A stretch of 64,000 bases of DNA from Bacillus glycinifermentans (GTDB lineage: Bacteria > Bacillota > Bacilli > Bacillales > Bacillaceae): contig NZ_LECW02000005.1 of the NCBI RefSeq assembly GCF_001042475.2, positions 102,000 through 165,999 of the forward strand, given 5' to 3'. A program made the translations under genes and the position numbers. The number at the start of each line of letters is the position of its first letter. Position 1 is the stretch's first letter. Positions 55,877-64,000 of this stretch are shown here, in pieces. The notes beneath the pieces were generated by a model. The model did not search any database. It saw nothing but the letters and a program-made list of their open reading frames with translations, and was not told where the DNA came from.

Positions 55877-57634
55877 ATGAGAAAGACGAAAATAGTTTGT
55901 ACGATTGGCCCTGCCAGTGAAAGCGTTGAAAAGCTTACCCAGCTGATGGAAGCGGGAATGAACGTAGCGCGCCTTAACTTTTCCCACGGAGATTTTGAAG
56001 AACACGGCGCAAGGATTCAAAATATCCGTGAAGCAGCAAGCAAGCTTGGAAAAGACATCGGGATTCTTCTTGATACAAAAGGGCCGGAAATCCGTACGCA
56101 TACAATGGAGAATGGCGCAATCGAGCTTGTTACAGGCTCCGAACTGATCGTTTCAATGGATGAAGTCATCGGAACGACCGATAAAATTTCAGTGACGTAC
56201 GAAGGTTTGGTTCATGACGTTTCCAAGGGTTCGACGATTTTGCTTGATGACGGCCTAATCGGCCTTGAAGTACTGGAAGTGAACGCAGACAAGCGCGAAA
56301 TCTTGACGAAGGTGCTGAACAACGGAACATTAAAAAATAAAAAAGGCGTCAACGTGCCGGGTGTCAGTGTCAATCTTCCGGGAATTACGGAAAAAGACGC
56401 AAAGGACATCGTGTTCGGCATTGAACAGGGCGTTGATTTTATCGCCGCATCCTTTGTGCGCCGCCCGTCCGACGTTCTTGAAATTCGCGAATTGCTAGAA
56501 GAGCATAATGCAACGGATATTCAAATCATTCCAAAAATCGAAAATCAGGAAGGCGTCGACAACATCGATCAGATCCTTGAAGTGTCAGACGGCCTGATGG
56601 TTGCGCGCGGAGATTTAGGCGTTGAGATCCCTGCGGAAGAGGTTCCGCTCGTTCAAAAAGAGCTGATCAAAAAATGCAACGCGCTCGGCAAGCCTGTTAT
56701 TACGGCTACGCAGATGCTCGACAGCATGCAGCGCAATCCGCGTCCGACGCGGGCCGAAGCAAGCGACGTCGCGAATGCGATTTTTGACGGCACTGACGCG
56801 ATCATGCTTTCCGGGGAAACCGCAGCCGGAAACTATCCGGTTGAAGCCGTTCAAACGATGCACAATATTGCATCCCGTTCTGAACAGGCGCTCAACCATA
56901 AAAAAATCCTGTCCGCGAGAAGCAAGCAGGTCGGCATGTCGATTACGGACGCCATCGGACAGTCTGTTGCGCATACGGCAATCAATTTGGACGTTTCTGC
57001 GATCGTGGCCCCGACCGAAAGCGGCCATACGGCGAGAATGATCTCCAAATACCGTCCAAAAGCACCGATTGTAGCGGTTACGGTCAACGACTCCGTATCG
57101 AGAAAGCTGTCCCTTGTATTCGGCGTTTTCGCAAAAAGTGGACAAAATCACAGCACAACGGACGAAATGCTCGAAAATGCCGTGCAAAAGTCGCTTGACA
57201 GCGGCATCGTCCACCACGGCGATTTGATCGTCATCACGGCCGGCGCTGTCGGTGAAGCCGGTACAACGAACTTGATGAAAGTGTATGTCGTCGGCGATGT
57301 GATCGCAAAAGGCCAGGGGATCGGACGCAAATCAGCATACGGAGAAGTGGTCACAGCTCAAAATGCGAATGAAGCGGCCGAAAAAATGAAAGAGGGCGCT
57401 GTTTTGGTCACGAAAAGCACTGACCGCGATATGATGGCTTCCCTTGAAAAAGCGTCTGCTTTGATTACGGAAGAAGGCGGCTTGACAAGCCATGCGGCAG
57501 TCGTAGGCTTAAGCCTGGGCATCCCTGTCATCGTCGGATTAGATAACGCGACTTCGATTTTGACAGATGGCGAAGACATTACGGTCGACTCTGCCCGCGG
57601 AGCGGTGTACAGAGGACACGCAAGCGTGCTTTAA
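55877..57634 (+). CDS. pykA: Pyruvate kinase
   Basis: PykA makes pyruvate and ATP from phosphoenolpyruvate. The 585-residue protein has the barrel with [12 protein letters not shown] and the signature [24 protein letters not shown] and TATQMLDSM follow. After the usual C-domain comes an extra ~110-residue phosphohistidine-like swivel domain with [22 protein letters not shown]. This is typical of Bacillus and Geobacillus enzymes, and its histidine is intact. The ATG at 55877 follows CCGAGGAGGAAG. Confidence 0.97.
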   Translation: MRKTKIVCTIGPASESVEKLTQLMEAGMNVARLNFSHGDFEEHGARIQNIREAASKLGKDIGILLDTKGPEIRTHTMENGAIELVTGSELIVSMDEVIGTTDKISVTYEGLVHDVSKGSTILLDDGLIGLEVLEVNADKREILTKVLNNGTLKNKKGVNVPGVSVNLPGITEKDAKDIVFGIEQGVDFIAASFVRRPSDVLEIRELLEEHNATDIQIIPKIENQEGVDNIDQILEVSDGLMVARGDLGVEIPAEEVPLVQKELIKKCNALGKPVITATQMLDSMQRNPRPTRAEASDVANAIFDGTDAIMLSGETAAGNYPVEAVQTMHNIASRSEQALNHKKILSARSKQVGMSITDAIGQSVAHTAINLDVSAIVAPTESGHTARMISKYRPKAPIVAVTVNDSVSRKLSLVFGVFAKSGQNHSTTDEMLENAVQKSLDSGIVHHGDLIVITAGAVGEAGTTNLMKVYVVGDVIAKGQGIGRKSAYGEVVTAQNANEAAEKMKEGAVLVTKSTDRDMMASLEKASALITEEGGLTSHAAVVGLSLGIPVIVGLDNATSILTDGEDITVDSARGAVYRGHASVL

Positions 57635-57647
57635 TCGCATATGCTGA

Positions 57648-57681
57648 AAAGAAGGGGAATCATATTTCCCTTCTTTTTTTA
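57648..57681 (+). terminator. Intrinsic terminator after pykA
   Basis: AAAGAAGGGGAA pairs with TTTCCCTTCTTT (57665-57676), followed by T. Confidence 0.85.
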
Positions 57682-57741
57682 CACGGTAGAAAGGACTTTA
57701 GTCCGGCCGTTCTCTTCCTTACAGAATTTGAGGTGAAAACG

Positions 57742-58128
57742 ATGAAGTTTTTCCTGTTGTTTCTCATTATCTTTCCGGCATGTGAAATCGGTCTGTTCCT
57801 ATTTTCCGCAAAATCGATCGGCGTTTTGCCGACCGTGCTGCTGATCATTTTGACGGGCTTTCTCGGTGCGGCTCTCGCTAAAAAACAGGGCATAGAGATT
57901 TACCATAAAGTTCAGCGCGATCTGCAATACGGAAAGATGCCGGGTGATGCGATGTTAGACGGGCTGTGTATTTTCGTCGGCGGCATGCTGCTTCTTCTTC
58001 CCGGGTTTTTATCCGACATGATCGGTTTGTTGCTTCTGCTTCCGCTGACGCGCAATCGGCTAAAACCGTTTTTATCACGCAGGCTGAAAAAAATGTCTGA
58101 AGGAAGACGGATAAAAATTATTAAATAA
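57742..58128 (+). CDS. fxsA: FxsA-family membrane protein
   Basis: This 128-residue protein starts at ATG 57742 after GAGGTG. It has an N-terminal hydrophobic pair (FFLLFLIIFPACEIGLFLF, VLPTVLLIILTGFLGAALA) and a later hydrophobic segment (FVGGMLLLLPGFLSDMIGLL). The tail is basic. FxsA in E. coli relieves F-exclusion of phage T7 when overproduced. Its normal role in Bacillus (YtzA) is unknown. It converges on ytvI with only 36 bases between. Confidence 0.9.
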   Translation: MKFFLLFLIIFPACEIGLFLFSAKSIGVLPTVLLIILTGFLGAALAKKQGIEIYHKVQRDLQYGKMPGDAMLDGLCIFVGGMLLLLPGFLSDMIGLLLLLPLTRNRLKPFLSRRLKKMSEGRRIKIIK

Positions 58129-58164
58129 AGTATAGCGGCAGCCTGCTGTAAAGCGGATTGTCGT

Positions 58165-59280
58165 TTATTTTTGGTTTCCTTTAATAAAAAACCAGATTTC
58201 CTTGAATATACCTGTTGTAAACAGGGCCTGAATCAGAACGAAAAGAGCGGGCCCCATGATTAGTCCGAGAAACCCAAACAGCTTGATGCCGGCAAAAAGG
58301 GCGATCAATACGCCCAAAGGATGAATTCCGATCGACCTGCTCAATATTTTAGGCTCGGCAAGCTGCCTGAACGTCAGGACAACGATATACAAAATGCCGA
58401 TGCCGATGGCAAGCGGAAGCTGCTTCGTCATCACCAAATATAAAATCCAGGGAACAAATACCGATCCTGCTCCTAAATACGGAAGAAGATCGACAAGCCC
58501 GATAAAAAAAGCAATTGCCACAGCGTGATTGATGTTCAGTATGATAAGACCGGTCAGGACGAGGAGCATCGTGATCGAAACGAGCAAAGCTTGAGCTTTC
58601 AAAAAACCGGCCACCGCTTTTTTTAGCTCGGCGTAAACCGCGATTCCCCCTTTGATCAGACGGTCAGGCAAAACCGTCTGCACCCATTTTTTCAATTTGT
58701 GCAAATCCTTGCTGATGAAAAAGGTGGCAAGGAGCGAAAAAATCAGCACGGCCGCCATGTTCGGCAAAAAGGCGAAAAAGAGCGGGACCATTTCTAAAAT
58801 TTTGGAAAGAAATGATGCGGTGCCGGAAGCGAATTCGCTTCCCACATTCTCGATCTGGGCAATGATCGATTCCTGCTGGCCGGCATCCAATCCGTCAAAA
58901 AATGCGGCAAGCTGGTTATAAAGCGGCATGATCTGATCGGTGAAAAAACGCTCGGCATAAAAAGCTGCTTTTTGAAATTGAGCGGGCAGCACTTTGGCCA
59001 AATAAGCAGCGCCTGAGACAACTTCGGCAACGATCAGTGTCATAAAGCCGGCCCCCGCGGTCAAAAAGCCGACGAGAACGATGCCAACATTAACGCCCCG
59101 CGGAAATCCCGTCCATTTTTCCAGCCATTCCACAAAAGGGTTGATGATGATGGCCAGAATAAGAGCGATCACAAAGGGATAGGTTAACGGAAACGAGTAG
59201 TATCCTGCTATTCCGGCCGCTGCCGCCAAGAAAAGCACACAGCATGCCCGGAGCGCAATTGTTACATAGGATTGATTCAA
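58165..59280 (-). CDS. ytvI: Sporulation integral membrane protein YtvI (AI-2E family)
   Basis: The open frame extends back to 59391, but GGGAGGATTTTAG precedes a TTG at 59280. This gives exactly 371 residues, the B. subtilis length, starting NQSYVTIALRACC. It has about eight transmembrane helices with the AI-2E/PerM signature SILGxxxxHPLxVLIALFAG (here GIHPLGVLIALFAGIKLFGF) and DLLPYLGAGSVFVPWIL. YtvI is a mother-cell sporulation protein in B. subtilis; its transport substrate is unknown. The divergent gene ytwI begins 100 bases away. Confidence 0.9.
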   Translation of the reverse strand: MNQSYVTIALRACCVLFLAAAAGIAGYYSFPLTYPFVIALILAIIINPFVEWLEKWTGFPRGVNVGIVLVGFLTAGAGFMTLIVAEVVSGAAYLAKVLPAQFQKAAFYAERFFTDQIMPLYNQLAAFFDGLDAGQQESIIAQIENVGSEFASGTASFLSKILEMVPLFFAFLPNMAAVLIFSLLATFFISKDLHKLKKWVQTVLPDRLIKGGIAVYAELKKAVAGFLKAQALLVSITMLLVLTGLIILNINHAVAIAFFIGLVDLLPYLGAGSVFVPWILYLVMTKQLPLAIGIGILYIVVLTFRQLAEPKILSRSIGIHPLGVLIALFAGIKLFGFLGLIMGPALFVLIQALFTTGIFKEIWFFIKGNQK

Positions 59281-59379
59281 TTCTAAAATCCTCCCGCGAA
59301 AAAAGCGTGTCCTTTTTTTCATTTTATTCATGAGTCTTGCGATTATGAGACAGGTCATTAAAAAATGGAGATGAAACAG

Positions 59380-59844
59380 ATGTTTACACAAGCCAATTTA
59401 TTTTTGCTTCTTTTGCTGGCGGTCGCTTTAATAGCGAAAAACCAGTCTCTCATATTTGCCGTCGCAGTGCTTTTGGTCATCAAGCTGATCGGGCTCGACC
59501 AAAAGCTGTTTCCCGCGATTCAGTCAAAGGGAATCAACTGGGGCGTTACGGTGATTACGATTGCCGTCCTTGTACCGATCGCCACCGGGGAGATCGGGTT
59601 TAAGCAGCTCGGAGAAGCGATGAAATCGTATTATGCGTGGATCGCCCTTGGAGCCGGGATTCTCGTTGCATTGATCGCCAAAAACGGCATCACGCTGCTG
59701 GCGGACGACCCGCATATCACCACCGCCCTTGTTTTCGGAACGATTTTGGCCGTCGCGTTATTCAAGGGCGTCGCAGTCGGCCCTTTAATCGGCGCCGGCA
59801 TCGCATACCTTGCTATGCAGATCGTCCAGTATTTTACATCATAG
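59380..59844 (+). CDS. ytwI: DUF441 membrane protein YtwI
   Basis: From ATG 59380, after TGGAGATG, the protein has 154 residues, the B. subtilis length; an in-frame ATG at 59371 and the frame start at 59365 overlap the ribosome site. Four or five hydrophobic segments make up nearly the whole protein (LFLLLLLAVALIAKNQSLIF; ITIAVLVPIATGEIGF; GAGILVALIAKNGITLL; TALVFGTILAVALFKGVAVG). The function of DUF441 proteins is not known. Confidence 0.9.
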   Translation: MFTQANLFLLLLLAVALIAKNQSLIFAVAVLLVIKLIGLDQKLFPAIQSKGINWGVTVITIAVLVPIATGEIGFKQLGEAMKSYYAWIALGAGILVALIAKNGITLLADDPHITTALVFGTILAVALFKGVAVGPLIGAGIAYLAMQIVQYFTS

Positions 59845-59860
59845 ATCCTGAAATCCTCCG

Positions 59861-59892
59861 ACATCCCCTTTGTGAAAAGGGGATGTTTTGTT
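59861..59892 (+). terminator. Intrinsic terminator after ytwI
   Basis: ACATCCCCTTT (59861-59871) pairs with AAAGGGGATGT (59876-59886), followed by TTTGTTT. Confidence 0.8.
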
Positions 59893-60028
59893 TCGTCTCT
59901 AAAAAAATTTCAGGGCCGTATTTTTTCAAAAAAACATAATTGAATATAAATAAAACGGCTGAAACTACTAAAAATCTGTAAATAGAAGACAGCAATCTCA
60001 AAAAATAAGAAAAAAAAACTATAGTTAA

Positions 60029-60087
60029 ACATTTAACAAATGTCTGATAATTGTTTATAATATAAATACGCTTAATCTTTATTAAGC
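60029..60087 (+). promoter_or_regulatory. citZ promoter with two flanking palindromes
   Basis: TTAACA (60033-60038), a 17-base spacer and TATAAT (60056-60061) form a strong sigma-A promoter with a leader of almost 200 bases. ACATTT-AAC-AAATGT (60029-60043) covers the -35 box, and GCTTAAT-CTTT-ATTAAGC (60070-60087) covers the start point. They are candidate repressor sites; CcpC is known to bind upstream of citZ, but its exact ATAA-N7-TTAT boxes are not obvious here. Confidence 0.7.
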
Positions 60088-60147
60088 ATATCGGAGTATT
60101 GAATGGTATAAAGACGCACGATTGTTTTATTTGAAAAACAATTAAAA

Positions 60148-60161
60148 TGTAAGCATTTTCT
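60148..60161 (+). promoter_or_regulatory. cre site in the citZ leader
   Basis: TGTAAGCATTTTCT resembles the CcpA site. It lies about 80 bases downstream of the predicted start point, a roadblock position known for B. subtilis citZ. Confidence 0.7.
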
Positions 60162-60261
60162 TTTTGGGACAAAGAGGGTGCATACAGTATGCGTTGTGTT
60201 TGCTCCATGGTTTTGGTTTAATTTTAAAAGGGGAAATTTTTAAAAAAAGGGAGAGATGTAT

Positions 60262-61380
60262 ATGACAGCAACACGCGGCCTTGAAGGGGTAGTCGCGACT
60301 ACGTCATCCGTAAGCTCAATTATTGATGATACTCTTACATACGTAGGGTATAACATCGATGATTTGACAGAAAACGCAAGCTTTGAAGAAATCGTATATC
60401 TGCTTTGGCATTTAAAGCTGCCAAACAAAGCCGAACTTGAAGAACTTAAAAAGCAGCTTTCTGAAAATGCCGGTATCCCCACCGAATTAATTGATCATTT
60501 CAAATCCTATTCAAATCGAAAAGTCCATCCGATGGCAGCGATCCGAACAGCCGTTTCTTTATTGGGGCTGTATGACGATGAAGCTGACCAAATGGATGCG
60601 GAAGCAAACTACAGAAAAGCGGTTCGCCTGCAAGCCAAGATGCCGACTCTTGTCGCTGCTTTTTCAAGAATCCGCAAAGGGCTTGAACCCATCGAGCCAA
60701 ATCCTGAACTCGGCGTTGCCGCCAATTTTCTCTACATGCTGAACGGAAAAGAGCCTTCCCCTGTCGAAGTGGAGGCCTTTGATAAAGCATTGATTCTCCA
60801 TGCAGACCATGAACTGAACGCCTCTACATTTACGGCACGGGTATGCGTGGCTACGCTTTCAGACGTGTACTCCGGAATCACGGCTGCGATCGGCGCCTTG
60901 AAAGGCCCGCTTCACGGCGGTGCAAACGAAGGAGTTATGAAAATGCTTACAGAGATTGGCGATGTAGAAAACGTAGATTCCTATATTCATGCCAAGCTCG
61001 AAAAGAAAGAAAAGATCATGGGATTCGGCCACCGCGTATACCGTCAGGGCGATCCGCGGGCCAAGCACCTGAAGGAAATGAGCAGACGGCTGACGAATTT
61101 AACCGGTGAGAGCAAATGGTTCGACATTTCTGAGCGGACTGAGCAAATTGTCACAACTGAAAAAAAGCTCCCGCCAAACGTAGACTTTTATTCTGCTTCG
61201 GTTTATCATAGCTTAGGAATCGACCATGATTTATTCACTCCTATTTTTGCGATCAGCAGGGTGTCAGGCTGGCTGGCGCATATTCTCGAACAGTATGAAA
61301 ACAATCGTCTGATCCGTCCGCGAGCCGATTATACGGGGCCGGACATGCAGAAGTTCATTCCGATTGAAGAAAGAAGCTGA
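60262..61380 (+). CDS. citZ: Citrate synthase (major)
   Basis: CitZ condenses acetyl-CoA and oxaloacetate. ATG 60262, seven bases after AAAGGGAGAG, gives 372 residues, the B. subtilis length; ATG 60256 overlaps the ribosome site. Catalytic residues are His in GPLHGGANEGVMKM, His in MGFGHRVYRQGDPR and Asp in PNVDFYSASVYHSLGI. It heads the citZ-icd-mdh cluster. The leader carries a cre and palindromes, so catabolite repression is expected. Confidence 0.97.
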   Translation: MTATRGLEGVVATTSSVSSIIDDTLTYVGYNIDDLTENASFEEIVYLLWHLKLPNKAELEELKKQLSENAGIPTELIDHFKSYSNRKVHPMAAIRTAVSLLGLYDDEADQMDAEANYRKAVRLQAKMPTLVAAFSRIRKGLEPIEPNPELGVAANFLYMLNGKEPSPVEVEAFDKALILHADHELNASTFTARVCVATLSDVYSGITAAIGALKGPLHGGANEGVMKMLTEIGDVENVDSYIHAKLEKKEKIMGFGHRVYRQGDPRAKHLKEMSRRLTNLTGESKWFDISERTEQIVTTEKKLPPNVDFYSASVYHSLGIDHDLFTPIFAISRVSGWLAHILEQYENNRLIRPRADYTGPDMQKFIPIEERS

Positions 61381-61390
61381 ACGGATGGAG

Positions 61391-61428
61391 GAAGAGGCTG
61401 TCCGTACTTCACGGGGGCGGCCTCTTTC
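61391..61428 (+). terminator. Weak attenuator-like stem after citZ
   Basis: AAGAGGC (61392-61398) pairs with GCCTCTT (61420-61426). With no proper T-run, part of transcription could pass into icd. Confidence 0.4.
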
Positions 61429-61541
61429 ACTCGCGGTTTGCAAATGAACGTATGAATCTATGAAAAAACATGCTTGTCCTCTTGCTTAGGAGGAAACAAA
61501 TGTTTTTCAATATTGCATTACATAATATGGGAGGTTTTATT

Positions 61542-62813
61542 GTGGCACAAGGTGAAAAAATTACAGTCTCTGGCGGAGTATTAAACGTTCCAAATAACCC
61601 GATCATCCCGTTTATTGAAGGAGACGGAACCGGTCCTGATATTTGGAGAGCGGCTTCAAGGGTTTTGGAAGCAGCCGTTGAAAAAGCATACAAAGGCGAA
61701 AAGAAAATCACCTGGAAAGAAGTCTATGCCGGTGAGAAGGCATTTAACAAAACGGGCGAATGGCTTCCGGAGGAAACGCTTGACACGATCCGCGATTATC
61801 TCATCGCTATCAAAGGTCCTTTAACGACACCGGTAGGGGGCGGAATCCGCTCGTTAAACGTTGCGCTCAGACAGGAGCTTGACCTGTTTACATGCTTGCG
61901 TCCTGTCCGCTATTTCAAAGGCGTTCCTTCTCCGGTTAAACGCCCTGAAGATACAGACATGGTCATCTTCCGCGAAAATACTGAAGACATTTACGCGGGC
62001 ATTGAATACGCCAAAGGCTCTGATGAAGTGAAAAAGCTGATTTCCTTCCTGAAAGACGAGCTCGGCGTCAATAAAATCCGTTTCCCTGAAACGTCAGGCA
62101 TCGGCATCAAACCGGTTTCTGAAGAAGGAACATCAAGACTTGTCAGAGCGGCAATCGAGTATGCGATTGAGCACGGCCGCAAATCCGTGACCCTCGTTCA
62201 CAAAGGAAACATCATGAAATTCACTGAAGGAGCCTTTAAAAACTGGGGCTATGAAGTGGCTGAAAAAGAATTCGGCGATAAAGTATTTACATGGGCCGAG
62301 TATGACCGCATTGCCGAAAAAGACGGAAAAGACGCTGCCAATAAAGCGCAAAGCGAAGCTGAAGCGGCTGGGAAAATCATCATTAAAGACAGCATCGCCG
62401 ACATTTTCCTTCAGCAGATTCTGACGCGCCCGGCAGAATTTGATGTCGTAGCGACAATGAACCTAAACGGGGATTATATTTCTGACGCTCTTGCCGCCCA
62501 AGTCGGGGGAATTGGGATTGCGCCTGGAGCGAACATCAACTATGAAACAGGGCATGCCATTTTTGAAGCGACTCATGGCACGGCTCCTAAATATGCCGGT
62601 CTTGACAAGGTCAACCCATCCTCAGTCATCCTTTCCGGCGTCCTGCTTCTTGAGCATTTAGGCTGGAATGAAGCTGCAGATCTTGTCATCCAGTCGATGG
62701 AAAAAACGATCGCATCAAAAGTCGTCACTTACGACTTTGCCCGTTTGATGGACGGTGCGACAGAAGTGAAATGCTCTGAGTTCGGAGACGAGCTCATCAA
62801 AAACATGTCTTAA
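61542..62813 (+). CDS. icd: Isocitrate dehydrogenase (NADP)
   Basis: Icd oxidatively decarboxylates isocitrate to 2-oxoglutarate. GTG 61542, after GGGAGGTTTTATT, gives 423 residues with the family start [14 protein letters not shown]. An in-frame ATG at 61500 with an even better AGGAGGAAACAA site would add 14 residues ([14 protein letters not shown]). The substrate loop [18 protein letters not shown] contains the serine (about 104) that is phosphorylated in E. coli. Cofactor and metal regions ([41 protein letters not shown]) are intact. Confidence 0.95.
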   Translation: MAQGEKITVSGGVLNVPNNPIIPFIEGDGTGPDIWRAASRVLEAAVEKAYKGEKKITWKEVYAGEKAFNKTGEWLPEETLDTIRDYLIAIKGPLTTPVGGGIRSLNVALRQELDLFTCLRPVRYFKGVPSPVKRPEDTDMVIFRENTEDIYAGIEYAKGSDEVKKLISFLKDELGVNKIRFPETSGIGIKPVSEEGTSRLVRAAIEYAIEHGRKSVTLVHKGNIMKFTEGAFKNWGYEVAEKEFGDKVFTWAEYDRIAEKDGKDAANKAQSEAEAAGKIIIKDSIADIFLQQILTRPAEFDVVATMNLNGDYISDALAAQVGGIGIAPGANINYETGHAIFEATHGTAPKYAGLDKVNPSSVILSGVLLLEHLGWNEAADLVIQSMEKTIASKVVTYDFARLMDGATEVKCSEFGDELIKNMS

Positions 62814-62858
62814 ACGGCAAGCTTTATCCAAATACAATCATTTAAAGGGGTAGAAAAA

Positions 62859-63797
62859 ATGGGTAAGAAGCGAAATAAAGTATCTGTTATCGGAGCGGGT
62901 TTCACGGGTGCAACAACTGCATTCCTGACGGCACAAAAAGAATTGGCAGATGTCGTATTGGTCGACATTCCGCAGCTCGAAAACCCTACGAAGGGGAAAG
63001 CGCTCGATATGCTTGAATCGAGCCCGGTCCAAGGGTTTGACGCCAATATCACAGGAACGGCAAATTACGAAGATACGGCTGATTCCGACATCGTCGTGAT
63101 CACCGCGGGCATCGCAAGAAAACCGGGAATGAGCAGGGACGACCTGGTCGCTACAAACGAAAAAATCATGAGAAGCGTCACCAAAGAGGTCGTCAAATAC
63201 TCTCCGGACTGTATCATCATCGTTTTGACGAACCCTGTTGATGCGATGACTTATGCGGTATACAAAGAATCCGGTTTTCCGAAAGAGCGGGTCATCGGCC
63301 AGTCCGGCGTTTTGGATACGGCCAGATTCAGAACGTTTGTCGCTCAAGAGCTGAATCTTTCCGTCAAGGACATCACGGGCTTTGTACTCGGCGGCCATGG
63401 GGATGATATGGTGCCGCTTGTCCGCTATTCGTATGCGGGCGGTATTCCGCTTGAAACGCTTCTTCCAAAAGACCGCATCGATGCGATTGTCGAAAGAACG
63501 AGAAAAGGCGGGGGAGAAATTGTCAATCTGTTAGGGAACGGAAGCGCGTATTATGCGCCGGCCGCTTCGCTGACAGAAATGGTTGAAGCGATCTTGAAAG
63601 ACCAGCGCCGCGTATTGCCGACGATCGCCTACCTTGAAGGCGAATACGGCTATGAAGGAATCTATCTCGGCGTGCCGACCATTATCGGAGGAAACGGTCT
63701 TGAGAAGATCATTGAGCTTGAATTGACGGATTTCGAAAAAAGTCAGCTTGATCAGTCTGTCCAATCTGTGAAAAACGTCATGAAAGTGCTCTCATAA
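62859..63797 (+). CDS. mdh: Malate dehydrogenase
   Basis: Mdh interconverts malate and oxaloacetate with NAD. The 312-residue protein is of the LDH-like MDH3 type: Rossmann loop [15 protein letters not shown] and adenine-contact Asp in [13 protein letters not shown]. Catalytic arginines lie in [14 protein letters not shown] and the active-site histidine in [16 protein letters not shown] near residue 180. The ATG at 62859 follows AAAGGGGTAG, 45 bases after icd. It is the last gene of the citZ-icd-mdh cluster and ends at a strong hairpin. Confidence 0.97.
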   Translation: MGKKRNKVSVIGAGFTGATTAFLTAQKELADVVLVDIPQLENPTKGKALDMLESSPVQGFDANITGTANYEDTADSDIVVITAGIARKPGMSRDDLVATNEKIMRSVTKEVVKYSPDCIIIVLTNPVDAMTYAVYKESGFPKERVIGQSGVLDTARFRTFVAQELNLSVKDITGFVLGGHGDDMVPLVRYSYAGGIPLETLLPKDRIDAIVERTRKGGGEIVNLLGNGSAYYAPAASLTEMVEAILKDQRRVLPTIAYLEGEYGYEGIYLGVPTIIGGNGLEKIIELELTDFEKSQLDQSVQSVKNVMKVLS

Positions 63798-63808
63798 GTC
63801 AATCACCA

Positions 63809-63843
63809 CAGGAAGGCTCTTACGCGAGCCTTCCTGTTTTTTT
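63809..63843 (+). terminator. Intrinsic terminator after mdh
   Basis: CAGGAAGGCTC (63809-63819) pairs with GAGCCTTCCTG (63826-63836), followed by seven T. The final ~155 bases of the window hold no gene I can support. Confidence 0.92.
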
Positions 63844-64000
63844 GCCTTCCAAACGCGCAAAAATGAAAACGAAAGACATAAATACAGGCTCCCGGCATAT
63901 ACCTAATCTTAATGAGCTTCCCGGACATTTCCGTCTTTTACGTTCTCGCAATTTTTCGGACTTACGGGACCGGCGCCGGCTGTTTTACCGAAATTTCAGA

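Overview
The window is a chromosomal segment of a Bacillus of the B. subtilis group. Gene order and protein sequences follow the B. subtilis ytpT(sftA)-to-mdh region almost gene for gene. Small insertions and differing residues point to the B. licheniformis clade; this attribution comes from family knowledge, not a database search. Sporulation genes (sspA, ytfJ, ytrHI, ytvI), a T-box tyrS leader and candidate sites for CcpA, CodY, AhrC, SigB, SigG, SigE and SigW fit a spore-forming Bacillus. No rRNA, tRNA, intact insertion sequence, prophage or CRISPR array was seen.

Layout. 1-5.4 kb: the end of the DNA translocase gene sftA, murC, the SigB-type stress operon ytxG-ytxH-ytxJ and an orphan coiled-coil gene. 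5.6-15.6 kb: a carbon-control and acetate block with aroA, ccpA, the sodium stator genes motPS, acuABC facing acsA, and tyrS under a T-box. 15.6-17.3 kb: a short variable island between the convergent tyrS and rpsD genes, with a DUF805 membrane protein, an immunity-like AT-rich gene and fragments. 17.3-28.2 kb: rpsD, the diguanylate cyclase dgcP, ytsP, refZ, hisJ, ezrA, braB, nifZ-thiI and sspA. 28.4-38.2 kb: ytcI, a decayed MarR/HlyD efflux locus, nadF, sppA-yteJ, ytfIJ, tpx, ytxK, ackA and moaB. 38.3-47.6 kb: argGH, ytzD, ytkKL, a PadR regulator, ytoI, ytpI, nrnA, ytzJ and ytrHI. 47.7-63.8 kb: a central metabolism run of dnaE, ytsJ, accDA, pfkA-pykA, fxsA, ytvI, ytwI, citZ, icd and mdh.

How the genes work together. 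CcpA sits beside several likely targets: acetate activation (acsA, acuABC), acetate overflow (ackA), citrate synthase (citZ) and possibly ccpA itself. AcuA and AcuC control AcsA by reversible lysine acetylation. pfkA-pykA, accDA, ytsJ and citZ-icd-mdh form a block covering glycolysis, fatty acid initiation, the malate-pyruvate branch and the TCA cycle.

I found no clearly new system. The most informative oddities are gene remnants: a MarR fragment joined to an HlyD tail at 30.0-30.6 kb, and an ABC-exporter-like remnant antisense to the accDA promoter at 52.6-52.7 kb. The tyrS/rpsD island, a near-cre sequence over a candidate ccpA -35 box, paired start sites for icd, and palindromic leaders at citZ, padR and ytzD also deserve attention.
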